Positions 1 to 7,174 of a DNA stretch of 9,697 nucleotides are shown piece after piece. The translations under genes were made by a program, and so were the position numbers. The notes beneath the pieces are model-generated. The model worked only from the letters and a program-made list of their open reading frames with translations, was not told where the DNA came from and did no database searches. Source of the stretch: an uncultured Bacilli bacterium (GTDB lineage Bacteria; Bacillota_I; Bacilli_A; RF39; UBA660); NCBI GenBank assembly GCA_934162285.1, contig CAKPHY010000036.1, forward strand, positions 1-9,697, read 5' to 3'. Numbering within the stretch: the stretch's first letter is position 1; each line of letters starts with the position of its first letter.

Positions 1-37
1 TTTTTGTGAAAAAGTTTTTTTATTTTATGTTTTTATC

Positions 38-66
38 AAAATAAAAAGTGAAATTTAATTTTCACT
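38..66 (-). terminator. Rho-independent terminator of the PAP2 gene
   Basis: Read on the minus strand, AGTGAAA (66-60) pairs with TTTCACT (53-47) across a 6-base loop. It is followed by TTTTATTTT. It lies about 30 bases past the PAP2 stop codon. The stem is AT-rich and so moderate in strength. No further gene is visible between here and position 1. Confidence 0.6.
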
Positions 67-97
67 CCTTATTACTGTCAAACAAAAGTTTGATTTC

Positions 98-736
98 TTA
101 CTTATTTTTTAATAAATTAAAGTTCAAAAGAAATTTACAAATTTTAACATTTTGATGATTTTCCGAAAATTTATAAATCAAATTAGTTATTAAATAAGCA
201 ATAATTCCAGCTAATGCACCAACAATTATTCCTCCTAAAACATCTGATGGATAATGAACCATTAAATAATTTCTAGAAAAACCAACCAAAACTACAGGAA
301 TAAAAGCAAGCCAACTTTTTTTCTTAGGTAAAAACAAAAATAAACTCATCATTGCTGCCATAACTCCCGTAGTATGTCCTGATGGGAAAGAAAATTCACT
401 TTCATTAGGAGCACCAATAAACTGCCACCAAGTATAAAAATCACTAGTTTGATCTATAAAAGGACGTGGTCTTGCAATCAAATCTTTTAAAACAAAATTA
501 GTAATAATTGCTCCACAACCAACAGCACCAAACATGCAAATACCAATTTTCCTAGTTTTTTTAAATAACATTAAAATAATAGCTAAAACAATAAAAATTA
601 AGCCTTTTTCCGTTATAAAACTAATAATAGTTGCAAATGGTGTAAAAAAACCTTTAGCATTACTAGCAAGATTATGTAAAAAGCTTAAAATAGCATAATC
701 ATATCCCCTAAAAAGATTATTTAAAAAATCACTCAT
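98..736 (-). CDS. PAP2-family membrane phosphatase, probably undecaprenyl-diphosphate or other lipid phosphatase
   Basis: A 212-residue integral membrane protein with all three PAP2 superfamily signatures in order. Motif 1 is K-x6-RP (K84, R91-P92), motif 2 is PSGH (118-121), and motif 3 is SR-x5-H-x3-D (S154-R155, H161, D165). In this family the two histidines act as nucleophile and acid/base in dephosphorylating a lipid (pyro)phosphate on the outer membrane face. About five to six hydrophobic segments are visible, near 30-58, 66-84, 122-137, 142-158 and 164-188. I chose the start at 736 because AGGAGG (743-748) sits six bases upstream. The upstream in-frame ATGs near 763 lack such a site and fall inside the likely -10 box. 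The gene stands alone, with its own promoter and terminator. Length and motifs suit BcrC/YbjG-type enzymes that recycle undecaprenyl carrier, which would fit the glycosylation operon nearby, but PgpB-like or other lipid substrates are equally possible. Confidence 0.9.
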   Translation of the reverse strand: MSDFLNNLFRGYDYAILSFLHNLASNAKGFFTPFATIISFITEKGLIFIVLAIILMLFKKTRKIGICMFGAVGCGAIITNFVLKDLIARPRPFIDQTSDFYTWWQFIGAPNESEFSFPSGHTTGVMAAMMSLFLFLPKKKSWLAFIPVVLVGFSRNYLMVHYPSDVLGGIIVGALAGIIAYLITNLIYKFSENHQNVKICKFLLNFNLLKNK

Positions 737-758
737 ATATATCCTCCTACTCTTAAAC

Positions 759-767
759 ATCATAACA
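759..767 (-). promoter_or_regulatory. Extended -10 promoter of the PAP2 gene
   Basis: On the minus strand TATGAT (764-759) is preceded by TGT, giving an extended -10. No good -35 is seen 16-18 bases upstream, where the sequence is only T-rich. Transcription would start near 752, leaving a leader of about 16 bases that just contains the AGGAGG. This excludes the ATGs near 763 as start codons. Confidence 0.5.
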
Positions 768-792
768 CAAAAATAAAAGCAATAAAAGACCT

Positions 793-817
793 AAAAAAAA
801 TCTAACAAAGTTAGATT
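793..817 (-). terminator. Rho-independent terminator of the tRNA-Lys gene
   Basis: On the minus strand AATCTAAC (817-810) pairs perfectly with GTTAGATT (806-799) around a 3-base TTT loop. The run of T continues to 793. It begins 12 bases after the encoded CCA of the tRNA, and it separates the tRNA from the PAP2 gene. Confidence 0.8.
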
Positions 818-828
818 AAAATTCAATA

Positions 829-904
829 TGGTGGACTGTTAGGGACTCGAACCCTAGACCCACTGATTAAGAGTCAGTTGCTCTACCAACTGAGCTAACA
901 ATCC
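829..904 (-). tRNA. tRNA-Lys (anticodon CUU)
   Basis: A complete 76-base cloverleaf on the minus strand. The acceptor stem is GGATTGT (904-898) with ACAGTCC (839-833), containing one U-G wobble. The D stem is GCTC/GAGC with an AGTTGGTA loop. The anticodon stem is ACTGA/TCAGT (878-874 and 866-862), with loop CTCTTAA placing anticodon CTT at 871-869. The five-base variable loop is followed by T stem TAGGG/CCCTA and loop TTCGAGT. The discriminator is A832 and CCA is encoded at 831-829. The tRNA decodes AAG lysine codons. It is a single-gene transcription unit with its own promoter (923-951) and terminator (793-817). Confidence 0.97.
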
Positions 905-922
905 AAATTCAAATACGAATAG

Positions 923-951
923 ATTATAACACATATAAATTAAAAAGTGAA
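923..951 (-). promoter_or_regulatory. Promoter of the tRNA-Lys gene
   Basis: On the minus strand TTCACT (951-946, four of six matches to TTGACA) is separated by 17 bases from a perfect TATAAT (928-923). The -10 is extended by TGT. The predicted start near 916 leaves a leader of about 12 bases before the mature tRNA end at 904. Confidence 0.75.
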
Positions 952-973
952 GAAAAATTTCAAATTTTTGTAA

Positions 974-1003
974 GAAAAAAGCACATAACTCAGATTACAT
1001 GCT
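974..1003 (-). terminator. Terminator of the four-gene glycosylation operon
   Basis: On the minus strand AGCATGTAA (1003-995) pairs with TTATGTGCT (988-980) across a 6-base loop, with two G-U wobbles. TTTTTT (979-974) follows. The first stem base is the last base of the TAA stop of the upstream gene, so transcription ends immediately after translation. It insulates the operon from the tRNA promoter. Confidence 0.75.
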
Positions 1004-2508
1004 TAATTTCGTACTTTAAATAGAAAAGCGTTAAGTTTTTTTCTTTCAAAATTATATTTTTCTTGAGCAACTAATTCATAATTAACATCTAAATTTTCTT
1101 CTTTAGCAAATACTTCTTTTAAAGGTAATTTAGTATAATAAAGAATAAACATTGTCTTTTTAGTATCAATATATTCTTTAAAAGCATCTTCTAAATAAGG
1201 GTATCTATCATATTCAAAATTATTTCTTTGAAAATAATAAGTTGTTGGCATAATGTCTCCCAATGTAAAAATACCCGCATCTAAAAATCCCATATTTACA
1301 AAAGTTGGATTTTTTTCTTGATTAATTATCTGAGCAAATTTATATTGAAATAGATCTTCTTTTTTAACACTTCTAAATTTTTTATAATTTGCACAATTAT
1401 AAGCAACAAATAAAGAAGATATTAAAGCAACAACCGTTAAACTTAATAATCTTTTTTCAGACTTAATAATCTGATCTAAATAACTAAATAATACAATTAA
1501 AGAAAAAATCGAAAAAATAAATATTGGAAAAGCATAATAAGGATACGATTTTAAACCAAAATAAATGCCAAAAATAGTAAATGCAAAAATAATTATTAAA
1601 TAAATTTTTTCACGATTTTTAATCTTAGTAATTAAAATGAAAAGTGGAAATAAAAGTCCAGCCCAACCAATTAAAACACCATTTACTTTACAAACATTAT
1701 AAAAAATTCGAGCAACGCTTATTAAACGATAGAAAATACCATTACCACTTGGTGGATATACTGTCATATTTATAATAAAATAAACATTTATATAATCTTT
1801 TAAAGCATTGTTTAAAATTAAATAAATACAAGAAATAACAATCGGAATAGCCATACCTATTAAAAAATAAATACAAGCCATAAAACCTTTTTTATATTCT
1901 TTTCTAAACATGTATTCTATAAATAAACACATCATAAATGCCAACCAAAATCCCAGTACAGTATATTTTATAGATAAAATGCATCCTGCTATAAAACCAT
2001 TAATAATAAATTCTTTATTAGTTAATTCTTTTTCTTTAAAATGCTTTAAGAAATAGTAAAGAGATATAGCTAAACCCAAATAGCAAAATTCTTCAGCTGA
2101 TCCTCCATGAGTAAAAGCTCGTGAAGTTGTCAAAAATGCCATAAAAATAGGAATAATTATAAAACCATATTTTCTAGGAATAAACATTTCAACTATTTTA
2201 AAACAATAATATAAAGTAAATGTCCAAAAAATAACTTCAAAAAAGTAAATGCCAATAAAACTCGTATGAGAGATTAAATAACCAATTCCATATATAAAAT
2301 AAAGTAATAAACCTTTTTGCTCAAACAAATCACGATATGGAACAATACCATTAAAAATCCCCTTGCCTGTTGTAAAAAATGCATTGGCATCAACCCAGTC
2401 ATTAAAAGGATATAATGGTGAACACTTTGATGTAAATAAAATAATTAAACTAGATACAACAAAGCAAAATAACAAACAAAACCACTTTTTATTCACTAAT
2501 TTTTTCAT
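1003..2508 (-). CDS. GT-C-like multispanning membrane glycosyltransferase (ArnT/PMT-like)
   Basis: A 501-residue protein with about ten hydrophobic segments between residue 8 and 372, then a soluble C-terminal part (about 375-501) that is probably outside the cell. After the first membrane segment comes an acidic loop with D37 and D40, then a motif around YRDLFEQKG (58-66). This layout resembles the first extracytoplasmic loop of PMT_2/ArnT GT-C enzymes, which use polyprenyl-phosphate sugars and carry a catalytic Asp there. A Y-PYYAFP motif (322-328) also fits. The gene is last in the operon: its start lies inside the end of yfhO (20-base overlap), and AAGGAAG (2525-2519) is about ten bases upstream, suggesting coupled translation. 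Sugar and acceptor cannot be read from sequence. Membership of a GT-C type is likely, but the exact family is uncertain. Confidence 0.75.
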   Translation of the reverse strand: MKKLVNKKWFCLLFCFVVSSLIILFTSKCSPLYPFNDWVDANAFFTTGKGIFNGIVPYRDLFEQKGLLLYFIYGIGYLISHTSFIGIYFFEVIFWTFTLYYCFKIVEMFIPRKYGFIIIPIFMAFLTTSRAFTHGGSAEEFCYLGLAISLYYFLKHFKEKELTNKEFIINGFIAGCILSIKYTVLGFWLAFMMCLFIEYMFRKEYKKGFMACIYFLIGMAIPIVISCIYLILNNALKDYINVYFIINMTVYPPSGNGIFYRLISVARIFYNVCKVNGVLIGWAGLLFPLFILITKIKNREKIYLIIIFAFTIFGIYFGLKSYPYYAFPIFIFSIFSLIVLFSYLDQIIKSEKRLLSLTVVALISSLFVAYNCANYKKFRSVKKEDLFQYKFAQIINQEKNPTFVNMGFLDAGIFTLGDIMPTTYYFQRNNFEYDRYPYLEDAFKEYIDTKKTMFILYYTKLPLKEVFAKEENLDVNYELVAQEKYNFERKKLNAFLFKVRN

Positions 2509-5017
2509 ACTGCTTTAACTTCCTTTTTTCTATATATAAATAAATAATAGTTGTAACTAAAGCAAATCCAGAAATCAAAGCTCCAAAAGTTAATCCTTTC
2601 GGGCAATAATCAATTTGAATTGTTGATGACCCTTTAGGAACTTTAATAGCCATAAGACTATTATAAACAACTTCACTTTGAACAAGTTCGCCGTTAGTTT
2701 TAACTTCAAATCCCTCTTCATAAGGAATTGTAAGCAAAATTAAACTTTCTTCTTCTAAATCAACATTAATTTTTAAATTAGAACTACTAATTTTTTCTAC
2801 TTCATTATTGATCTTTAAATCATTAATAGCTTGCTTTAAAAGATCATTATTTTCATAATAAATATAAACATTATCAAATATTAAACAATCTTTTAAAATT
2901 TCCATTTTAACTGAAATTTTTTCATCTATTTTATAACTACCAAGATCAATTACACCATAACTATACTTATCAAAATAAGTACCTATTTCTTGATTATTTA
3001 CAAAAATACGTGCCGTCTTAAAGCCTTCTCTTAATAAATTATCTGGAAAATACATGTAAATATTATCTGTACTTGTAACATCAATAACATAAGTAATATC
3101 ACCAGAATCAGAATCTTTAACATACTTATTATCTTGTTTTGAAACATTATTAAAAATCGTTTCATAGTTTACTTCTGTATAAATATCATCTAAAACATTA
3201 GTATTATTTTTAACAATTTTATTTAAATTTTCAAAAATATTTTCATTAAATTCTAAATCATTTAAACTCTTTATTTTATAAGCGAAACCAATATAATAAG
3301 GATTTTTATAAACATTAATTTCATCAGTAATTACTTTTTCATAATCTTTAAACTGATCACTATAAGATAAAATATATTTTATACCTAATAAACTATCAAC
3401 TAATTTAGTACTACCACTACCATAATAAATTCTTGATAACAAGCGCCTAAAACCTAATTTTTCTAAAAATTGCTCTACCCTTATATTACTAGTTGAATCA
3501 AAATGACTTATACCATTATAACCAAACATCATCGAATCATTTATTGAGTTACCAAAGTGATAATCATGCTCTAAACGATAAAAAGAATCATCATAACCAG
3601 TAAGTTTTTTTAAAACATTTTCATTTGTAGTAATATAATTTTGATTTTTTAAAACATTAGAATTTTTACTTTCTAAAAATATTGTTGTACCCATGGTATT
3701 AACAGCATTAATAGTAAGATCAATAATAACTAAAATAAATATTTTTTTAAAATCAAACTTTTTTAATGTTTTAAAAATAATAATAGTAATAAATAAAGAA
3801 TAAATTAAAAATAATGATCTAATGCCTTCAAAATAATTAAAACTTGTTGCTAAAAACAAAAATAAAGTAAAAATAACTAAATAAAATTTATTAAATTTAG
3901 CATCAAAATCAAAATTTTCTAAACATTGATAACTAATAATAAGCATCATAAAAGTAAAGATAAAAGCATGTCTAAAATCAAAACAATTAGGTTCATTTAA
4001 ACCATGAAACATTAAATCTAATAAATGAATTCTAAAAGTTAAAAATAAAAATAAAATTGTTACAAAATTAATAATCTTTTGACGTTTACTAATTTTTTTA
4101 TTAAAAAATGAATACACAAATAAAACTGTCATTAAAGTTCCAGCAAATATATTAGGTCCTCCATGCCATATTTGATTGGCAGCAAATGGAGAATTAATAA
4201 GTTTTCCTAAAATTTCTAAAGAATTATAAATTGTTGGAACAATTACATTAGTGTCACTAACAACAGCTTTAGAAGTAACTAAAGCAAAAAATACTGGCAA
4301 TGTTATTATAAAAGAAAGCATTCCTCCTAATAAACTACCAATTATATATTTTTTTATCACTTTAATTTTATCAAACCTATTATAATTAGAAATATAATAA
4401 TAAATAAAATAAATAACACTAAAAAGGCAAACAATAACTCCAATATAATAATTAGACATTATTGTAAGTCCTAAAGTAAAAATATAAAGTGAACTTCCTT
4501 CATTCTTAAAAATTTTCTCAATACCAAGAATAACTAAAGGAAGTAAAATTATTGCATCTAGCCACATAATATGGAAATAAAATGCCATATTATAACTCAT
4601 TAATCCATAAGAAATAGCAAATAAATAGTTTATTTTTTTAAAACCATTTTTTTTATTCAAATAATACATAAAAGTAGTACTAGATAAACTGAGTTTAACT
4701 AAAACAATTAAAGTTAAAAAAGTATACATATATTTAGAACTAACAAAAATAGTTGTTAAATTAAAAATACTGATTAAATAATAAGCACTCAAGTTTAACA
4801 TATTAGTTCCTAGAGTTCCACTAAAAGTATATAAAAAATTATTATTGCCATAAAAAATAGTCTTAAAATAATTTATAAAAGTAATATATTGATCACGAAA
4901 ATCACTAACAACAATGGAATTATTTCCAAAAGGTGTTGAACTTGTAACAATTAAAACTAAAGTTAAAATTAAAAAAGTGATCAAAAATGAAAAAAGATAA
5001 TATTTATTTTTTTTCAT
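2489..5017 (-). CDS. yfhO: YfhO-family multispanning membrane protein, probable GT-C transferase of a surface polymer
   Basis: An 842-residue protein with roughly 12-13 membrane segments in residues 7-440, a large probably extracytoplasmic domain (about 450-800), and a final membrane helix (about 808-830) with a basic tail. Features I recognise from the YfhO family are an acidic first loop with D39 and D42-Q-Y, MWLDAIILLPL (151-161), a Pro-Asn-x3-F-R-H segment (343-350), and a late PYEEGFEVKTNG stretch. In Bacillus subtilis YfhO is the presumed extracellular transferase moving GlcNAc from undecaprenyl phosphate to lipoteichoic acid, working with CsbB and a GtcA-type flippase; both partners are encoded immediately upstream here. 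It overlaps the gtrA-like gene by 14 bases. The nearest ribosome site, GGGAAG (5033-5028), is weak, so translational coupling is likely. Length is normal for the family. The sugar transferred and the polymer are unknown. Confidence 0.88.
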   Translation of the reverse strand: MKKNKYYLFSFLITFLILTLVLIVTSSTPFGNNSIVVSDFRDQYITFINYFKTIFYGNNNFLYTFSGTLGTNMLNLSAYYLISIFNLTTIFVSSKYMYTFLTLIVLVKLSLSSTTFMYYLNKKNGFKKINYLFAISYGLMSYNMAFYFHIMWLDAIILLPLVILGIEKIFKNEGSSLYIFTLGLTIMSNYYIGVIVCLFSVIYFIYYYISNYNRFDKIKVIKKYIIGSLLGGMLSFIITLPVFFALVTSKAVVSDTNVIVPTIYNSLEILGKLINSPFAANQIWHGGPNIFAGTLMTVLFVYSFFNKKISKRQKIINFVTILFLFLTFRIHLLDLMFHGLNEPNCFDFRHAFIFTFMMLIISYQCLENFDFDAKFNKFYLVIFTLFLFLATSFNYFEGIRSLFLIYSLFITIIIFKTLKKFDFKKIFILVIIDLTINAVNTMGTTIFLESKNSNVLKNQNYITTNENVLKKLTGYDDSFYRLEHDYHFGNSINDSMMFGYNGISHFDSTSNIRVEQFLEKLGFRRLLSRIYYGSGSTKLVDSLLGIKYILSYSDQFKDYEKVITDEINVYKNPYYIGFAYKIKSLNDLEFNENIFENLNKIVKNNTNVLDDIYTEVNYETIFNNVSKQDNKYVKDSDSGDITYVIDVTSTDNIYMYFPDNLLREGFKTARIFVNNQEIGTYFDKYSYGVIDLGSYKIDEKISVKMEILKDCLIFDNVYIYYENNDLLKQAINDLKINNEVEKISSSNLKINVDLEEESLILLTIPYEEGFEVKTNGELVQSEVVYNSLMAIKVPKGSSTIQIDYCPKGLTFGALISGFALVTTIIYLYIEKRKLKQYEKISE

Positions 5018-5441
5018 TCAAACTTTGCTTCCCAAAAACTAAAAATTTACTAAAAACATAGTTTAAAACAATAACAGCTACTTGAACAATCATTTTAATA
5101 ACTTTATCATTAAAAGATAATTTTGTAACTAATAACCACATTAAAAACATATCGATCAATAACGTTGATAACCTTGATAAGTAAAAATTAAAAGCTTCTT
5201 TTAATCTTTTTTCCTTGTTACTTTTAAAAACATATTTTCTATTGGTAAAATAAGCAAATGTTACGGCTACTATCCAAGAAATAATATTAGCAATTTGAAG
5301 TTCAAATCCTTTATTTGGATCAAGTATGGTATAAACTAATAAATAATAAGTTGCTAAACTAATAACTGTTGTTAAAACACCAAAAATTAAATAAGAAATT
5401 ATTTCTTGATATTTTATAAATAAATCTTTTATCTTTTTCAT
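5004..5441 (-). CDS. GtrA/GtcA-family small membrane protein, probable lipid-linked sugar flippase
   Basis: A 145-residue protein with four membrane helices (about 15-39, 49-66, 84-106, 114-135). It has the GtrA-family marks FAYFTNRKYVF (62-72) after helix 2 and NYVFSKFLVF (127-136) at the end of helix 4. GtrA/GtcA proteins are thought to flip undecaprenyl-phosphate-linked monosaccharides from the cytoplasmic to the outer face for O-antigen, teichoic acid or arabinogalactan modification. The gene starts two bases after the stop of the glycosyltransferase gene, and its ribosome site GGAG (5450-5447) lies in that gene's last codons. Its 3' end overlaps the yfhO start. Its position between the cytoplasmic loader and the extracellular transferase fits the flippase role. 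Confidence 0.92.
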   Translation of the reverse strand: MKKIKDLFIKYQEIISYLIFGVLTTVISLATYYLLVYTILDPNKGFELQIANIISWIVAVTFAYFTNRKYVFKSNKEKRLKEAFNFYLSRLSTLLIDMFLMWLLVTKLSFNDKVIKMIVQVAVIVLNYVFSKFLVFGKQSLNEKK

Positions 5442-5443
5442 TT

Positions 5444-6367
5444 TTACTCCATATTTGTTTCTTTAATAATATAAATTGGACGATCTTTAATTTCAAGATA
5501 AGCTTTTGCAAGATAGAAAGCAACTACACCTAAACATAATAAAGTAATACCTGCTACCCCAAACAAAGCTGTTAAAAGAGCTAATAAATTAGTTATAACA
5601 GCACCTTTAATTGCTTTTACTATAATTATAATTAACATAACAAAAGCTGAAAGAGAAAAAATTACACCAGCAAATGTTATCATTGTTAAAGGAACAGTCG
5701 TAAAAGCTACAATACCTTCCATTGCATACTTAAATAATTTCCAAAAACTCCATTTAGTTTCCCCAGCAACTCTTTCGATATTTTCATACTCTAACCATTT
5801 AGTCTTATAACCAACAAAGCTAAATAATCCTTTTGAATAACGATTATATTCTTTTAATTCTAAAATACTATCAACAACTTGTCTTGTCATTAAACGATAA
5901 TCGCGAGCTCCATCAACCATTTCTACATTGCTCATACGATTTATTAATTTGTAAAAACAACGAGCAAAGAAACTTCTTATTGGTGGCTCTCCCTTACGTG
6001 TAACTCTACGCGTTCCAACAATATCATAACCCTCTTCTTCAATTAAACGAACCATTTCTTTTAATAAAGCTGGCGGATCTTGTAAATCACAATCCATAAT
6101 TGTAACATAATCTCCTGTTGCTAAATTTAATCCAGCCCACATAGCTGCTTCTTTACCAAAGTTTCTTGAAAAAGAAATATATTTTACTTCCTTATGCTTT
6201 GTTAAAGATTTAATAACATCTAAAGTCTTATCTTTGCTACCATCATTAACAAAAATAAGTTCTAAAGCAACATGTAAATTTTCCTTTTCTTTACATATAG
6301 CATCATAAAAATAAGGAATGCTTTCTTCTTCATTATAACTTGGAACAATAATACTTAATTTTTTCAT
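5444..6367 (-). CDS. GT2-family undecaprenyl-phosphate glycosyltransferase (CsbB/GtrB/DPM1-like)
   Basis: A 307-residue enzyme. The N-terminal GT-A domain starts at once (IIVPSYNEEE, 6-15) and has NDGS (41-44) and the metal-binding DCDLQDPP (D92, D94). It continues with GARDYRLMTR (153-162) and SKGLFSFVGY (178-187). Two membrane helices follow (about 221-250 and 262-287), then the YLAKAYLEIKDRPIYIIKE tail typical of CsbB/GtrB/YfdH proteins. These enzymes move a sugar from a nucleotide donor onto undecaprenyl phosphate at the cytoplasmic face. The donor is UDP-GlcNAc for CsbB and UDP-glucose for GtrB; the sequence does not decide which applies here. The start is supported by AGGAGG (6377-6372) and by the GT2 fold beginning directly after it. 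It is the first gene of the operon. The lipid carrier is inferred from family and neighbours. Confidence 0.93.
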   Translation of the reverse strand: MKKLSIIVPSYNEEESIPYFYDAICKEKENLHVALELIFVNDGSKDKTLDVIKSLTKHKEVKYISFSRNFGKEAAMWAGLNLATGDYVTIMDCDLQDPPALLKEMVRLIEEEGYDIVGTRRVTRKGEPPIRSFFARCFYKLINRMSNVEMVDGARDYRLMTRQVVDSILELKEYNRYSKGLFSFVGYKTKWLEYENIERVAGETKWSFWKLFKYAMEGIVAFTTVPLTMITFAGVIFSLSAFVMLIIIIVKAIKGAVITNLLALLTALFGVAGITLLCLGVVAFYLAKAYLEIKDRPIYIIKETNME

Positions 6368-6399
6368 AAATCCTCCTACAAAAGTTCAACTATATTAAC

Positions 6400-6427
6400 A
6401 TTGTATCACGAAAATTATAAATATCAA
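6400..6427 (-). promoter_or_regulatory. Promoter of the four-gene glycosylation operon
   Basis: On the minus strand TTGATA (6427-6422, five of six to consensus) is followed after 16 bases by TACAAT (6405-6400), which is preceded by TGA as an extended -10. The predicted start near 6393 gives a leader of about 25 bases with AGGAGG. I see no other promoter or terminator between here and 1003, so the four genes probably form one transcript of about 5.4 kb. Confidence 0.65.
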
Positions 6428-6446
6428 AATACAAAATATTACTTTA

Positions 6447-6455
6447 TGTTAAAAT
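6447..6455 (+). promoter_or_regulatory. Possible extended -10 promoter of the HAD gene
   Basis: TGT precedes TAAAAT (6450-6455) on the plus strand. No acceptable -35 is visible upstream. The predicted start near 6462 coincides with the ribosome site AGGTGAT (6462-6468), so the leader would be only about ten bases. It lies within the divergent region shared with the operon promoter. Confidence 0.4.
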
Positions 6456-6471
6456 AGAGTCAGGTGATAAA

Positions 6472-7158
6472 ATGTATGTACTAGCAAGTGACTATGATGG
6501 CACTTTAAAAACAAGAGTTCACGATTTACATATCAACATCAAAAGTTTAAAAAAATTTAGAAGTCTAGGAAATAAATTTATTATTGCAACAGGGAGATCT
6601 TTTGAATCGATCAAAAAAGAAATTGATGAATTTGAAATTCCTTTTGATTATTTAAGTTGTAATGATGGAGCTGTTTCTTTTAATGATTCTCTAGAAGTAA
6701 TTGATGTTAAATATATAAAAGCTATTAATTTTGAAACTATTTTATATATCTTAAAAAAATATCCTGGATTTCATATTGAAAACTTTTATACTCCTAAAAC
6801 TACCAGTAAAGCATTTGATCAAAACACAATTGAAATAGTAATTCAAGGAAAACAAAAGTCCAATCATTTAATAAGAGAACTAAAGGAAACCAACTTGGGT
6901 TGCACTCGCTGGCGTGATCTCATATTAGTTAAAGAAAAATGTAACAAAAGTGACGCTATCAAATTTATAACTTCTACATTTGAAAGTAAAAAAGTTTATA
7001 CTATTGGTGATGAAGATAATGATATAGAAATGATTAAAGATTTTAATGGTTTTAGAATGTTAGAATCTAGTCCAAGTCTTTGGTTTACACCCAAAATTGT
7101 CTTAGAAGAACACCATTTAATTAAATATTTGAATTTTAAAAGCAAACTAAAAAGATAA
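6472..7158 (+). CDS. Cof-type HAD-IIB hydrolase (probable sugar-phosphate or small-metabolite phosphatase)
   Basis: A 228-residue cytoplasmic protein with the four HAD motifs. Motif I is DYDGT (D7 nucleophile, D9 acid/base), motif II is ATGRS (T40 in 39-43), the motif III lysine is probably K159 in NKSDAI, and motif IV is GDEDND (179-184, acidic metal ligands). The region between motifs II and III (about 70-155) would be the C2b cap that sets the substrate. Family members dephosphorylate sugar phosphates, PLP, FMN and similar compounds, so no substrate can be assigned. At 228 residues it is shorter than the usual 260-280 for Cof/YidA proteins, suggesting a reduced cap. The start has AGGTGAT four bases upstream. 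It is the only plus-strand gene, divergent from the glycosylation operon and convergent with the kinase-like gene. Confidence 0.9.
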   Translation: MYVLASDYDGTLKTRVHDLHINIKSLKKFRSLGNKFIIATGRSFESIKKEIDEFEIPFDYLSCNDGAVSFNDSLEVIDVKYIKAINFETILYILKKYPGFHIENFYTPKTTSKAFDQNTIEIVIQGKQKSNHLIRELKETNLGCTRWRDLILVKEKCNKSDAIKFITSTFESKKVYTIGDEDNDIEMIKDFNGFRMLESSPSLWFTPKIVLEEHHLIKYLNFKSKLKR

Positions 7159-7174
7159 GAAACCTTATCTTTTT
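7149..7174. terminator. Bidirectional terminator shared by two convergent genes
   Basis: An 11-base perfect stem pairs AAAAAGATAAG (7149-7159) with CTTATCTTTTT (7164-7174) across a 4-base loop. The plus strand reads a T run on the right arm, and the minus strand reads one on the left arm. The TAA of the plus-strand HAD gene (7156-7158) lies inside the left arm. The TAA of the minus-strand gene begins in the right arm (7175-7173). Confidence 0.85.

Noticed and set aside
78..93. Small hairpin TCAAAC-AAAA-GTTTGA just after the PAP2 stop
   Set aside because: Only six base pairs and no T run directly after it on the minus strand. The hairpin at 47-66 is the better terminator.
829..904. tRNA-Lys as an integration site for a mobile element
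   Set aside because: No repeat of the tRNA 3' end is seen elsewhere in the window and there is no integrase. The flanking genes look like ordinary chromosome.
905..1002. A small RNA or riboswitch between the operon and the tRNA
   Set aside because: The interval is fully explained by the operon terminator (974-1003) and the tRNA promoter (923-951).
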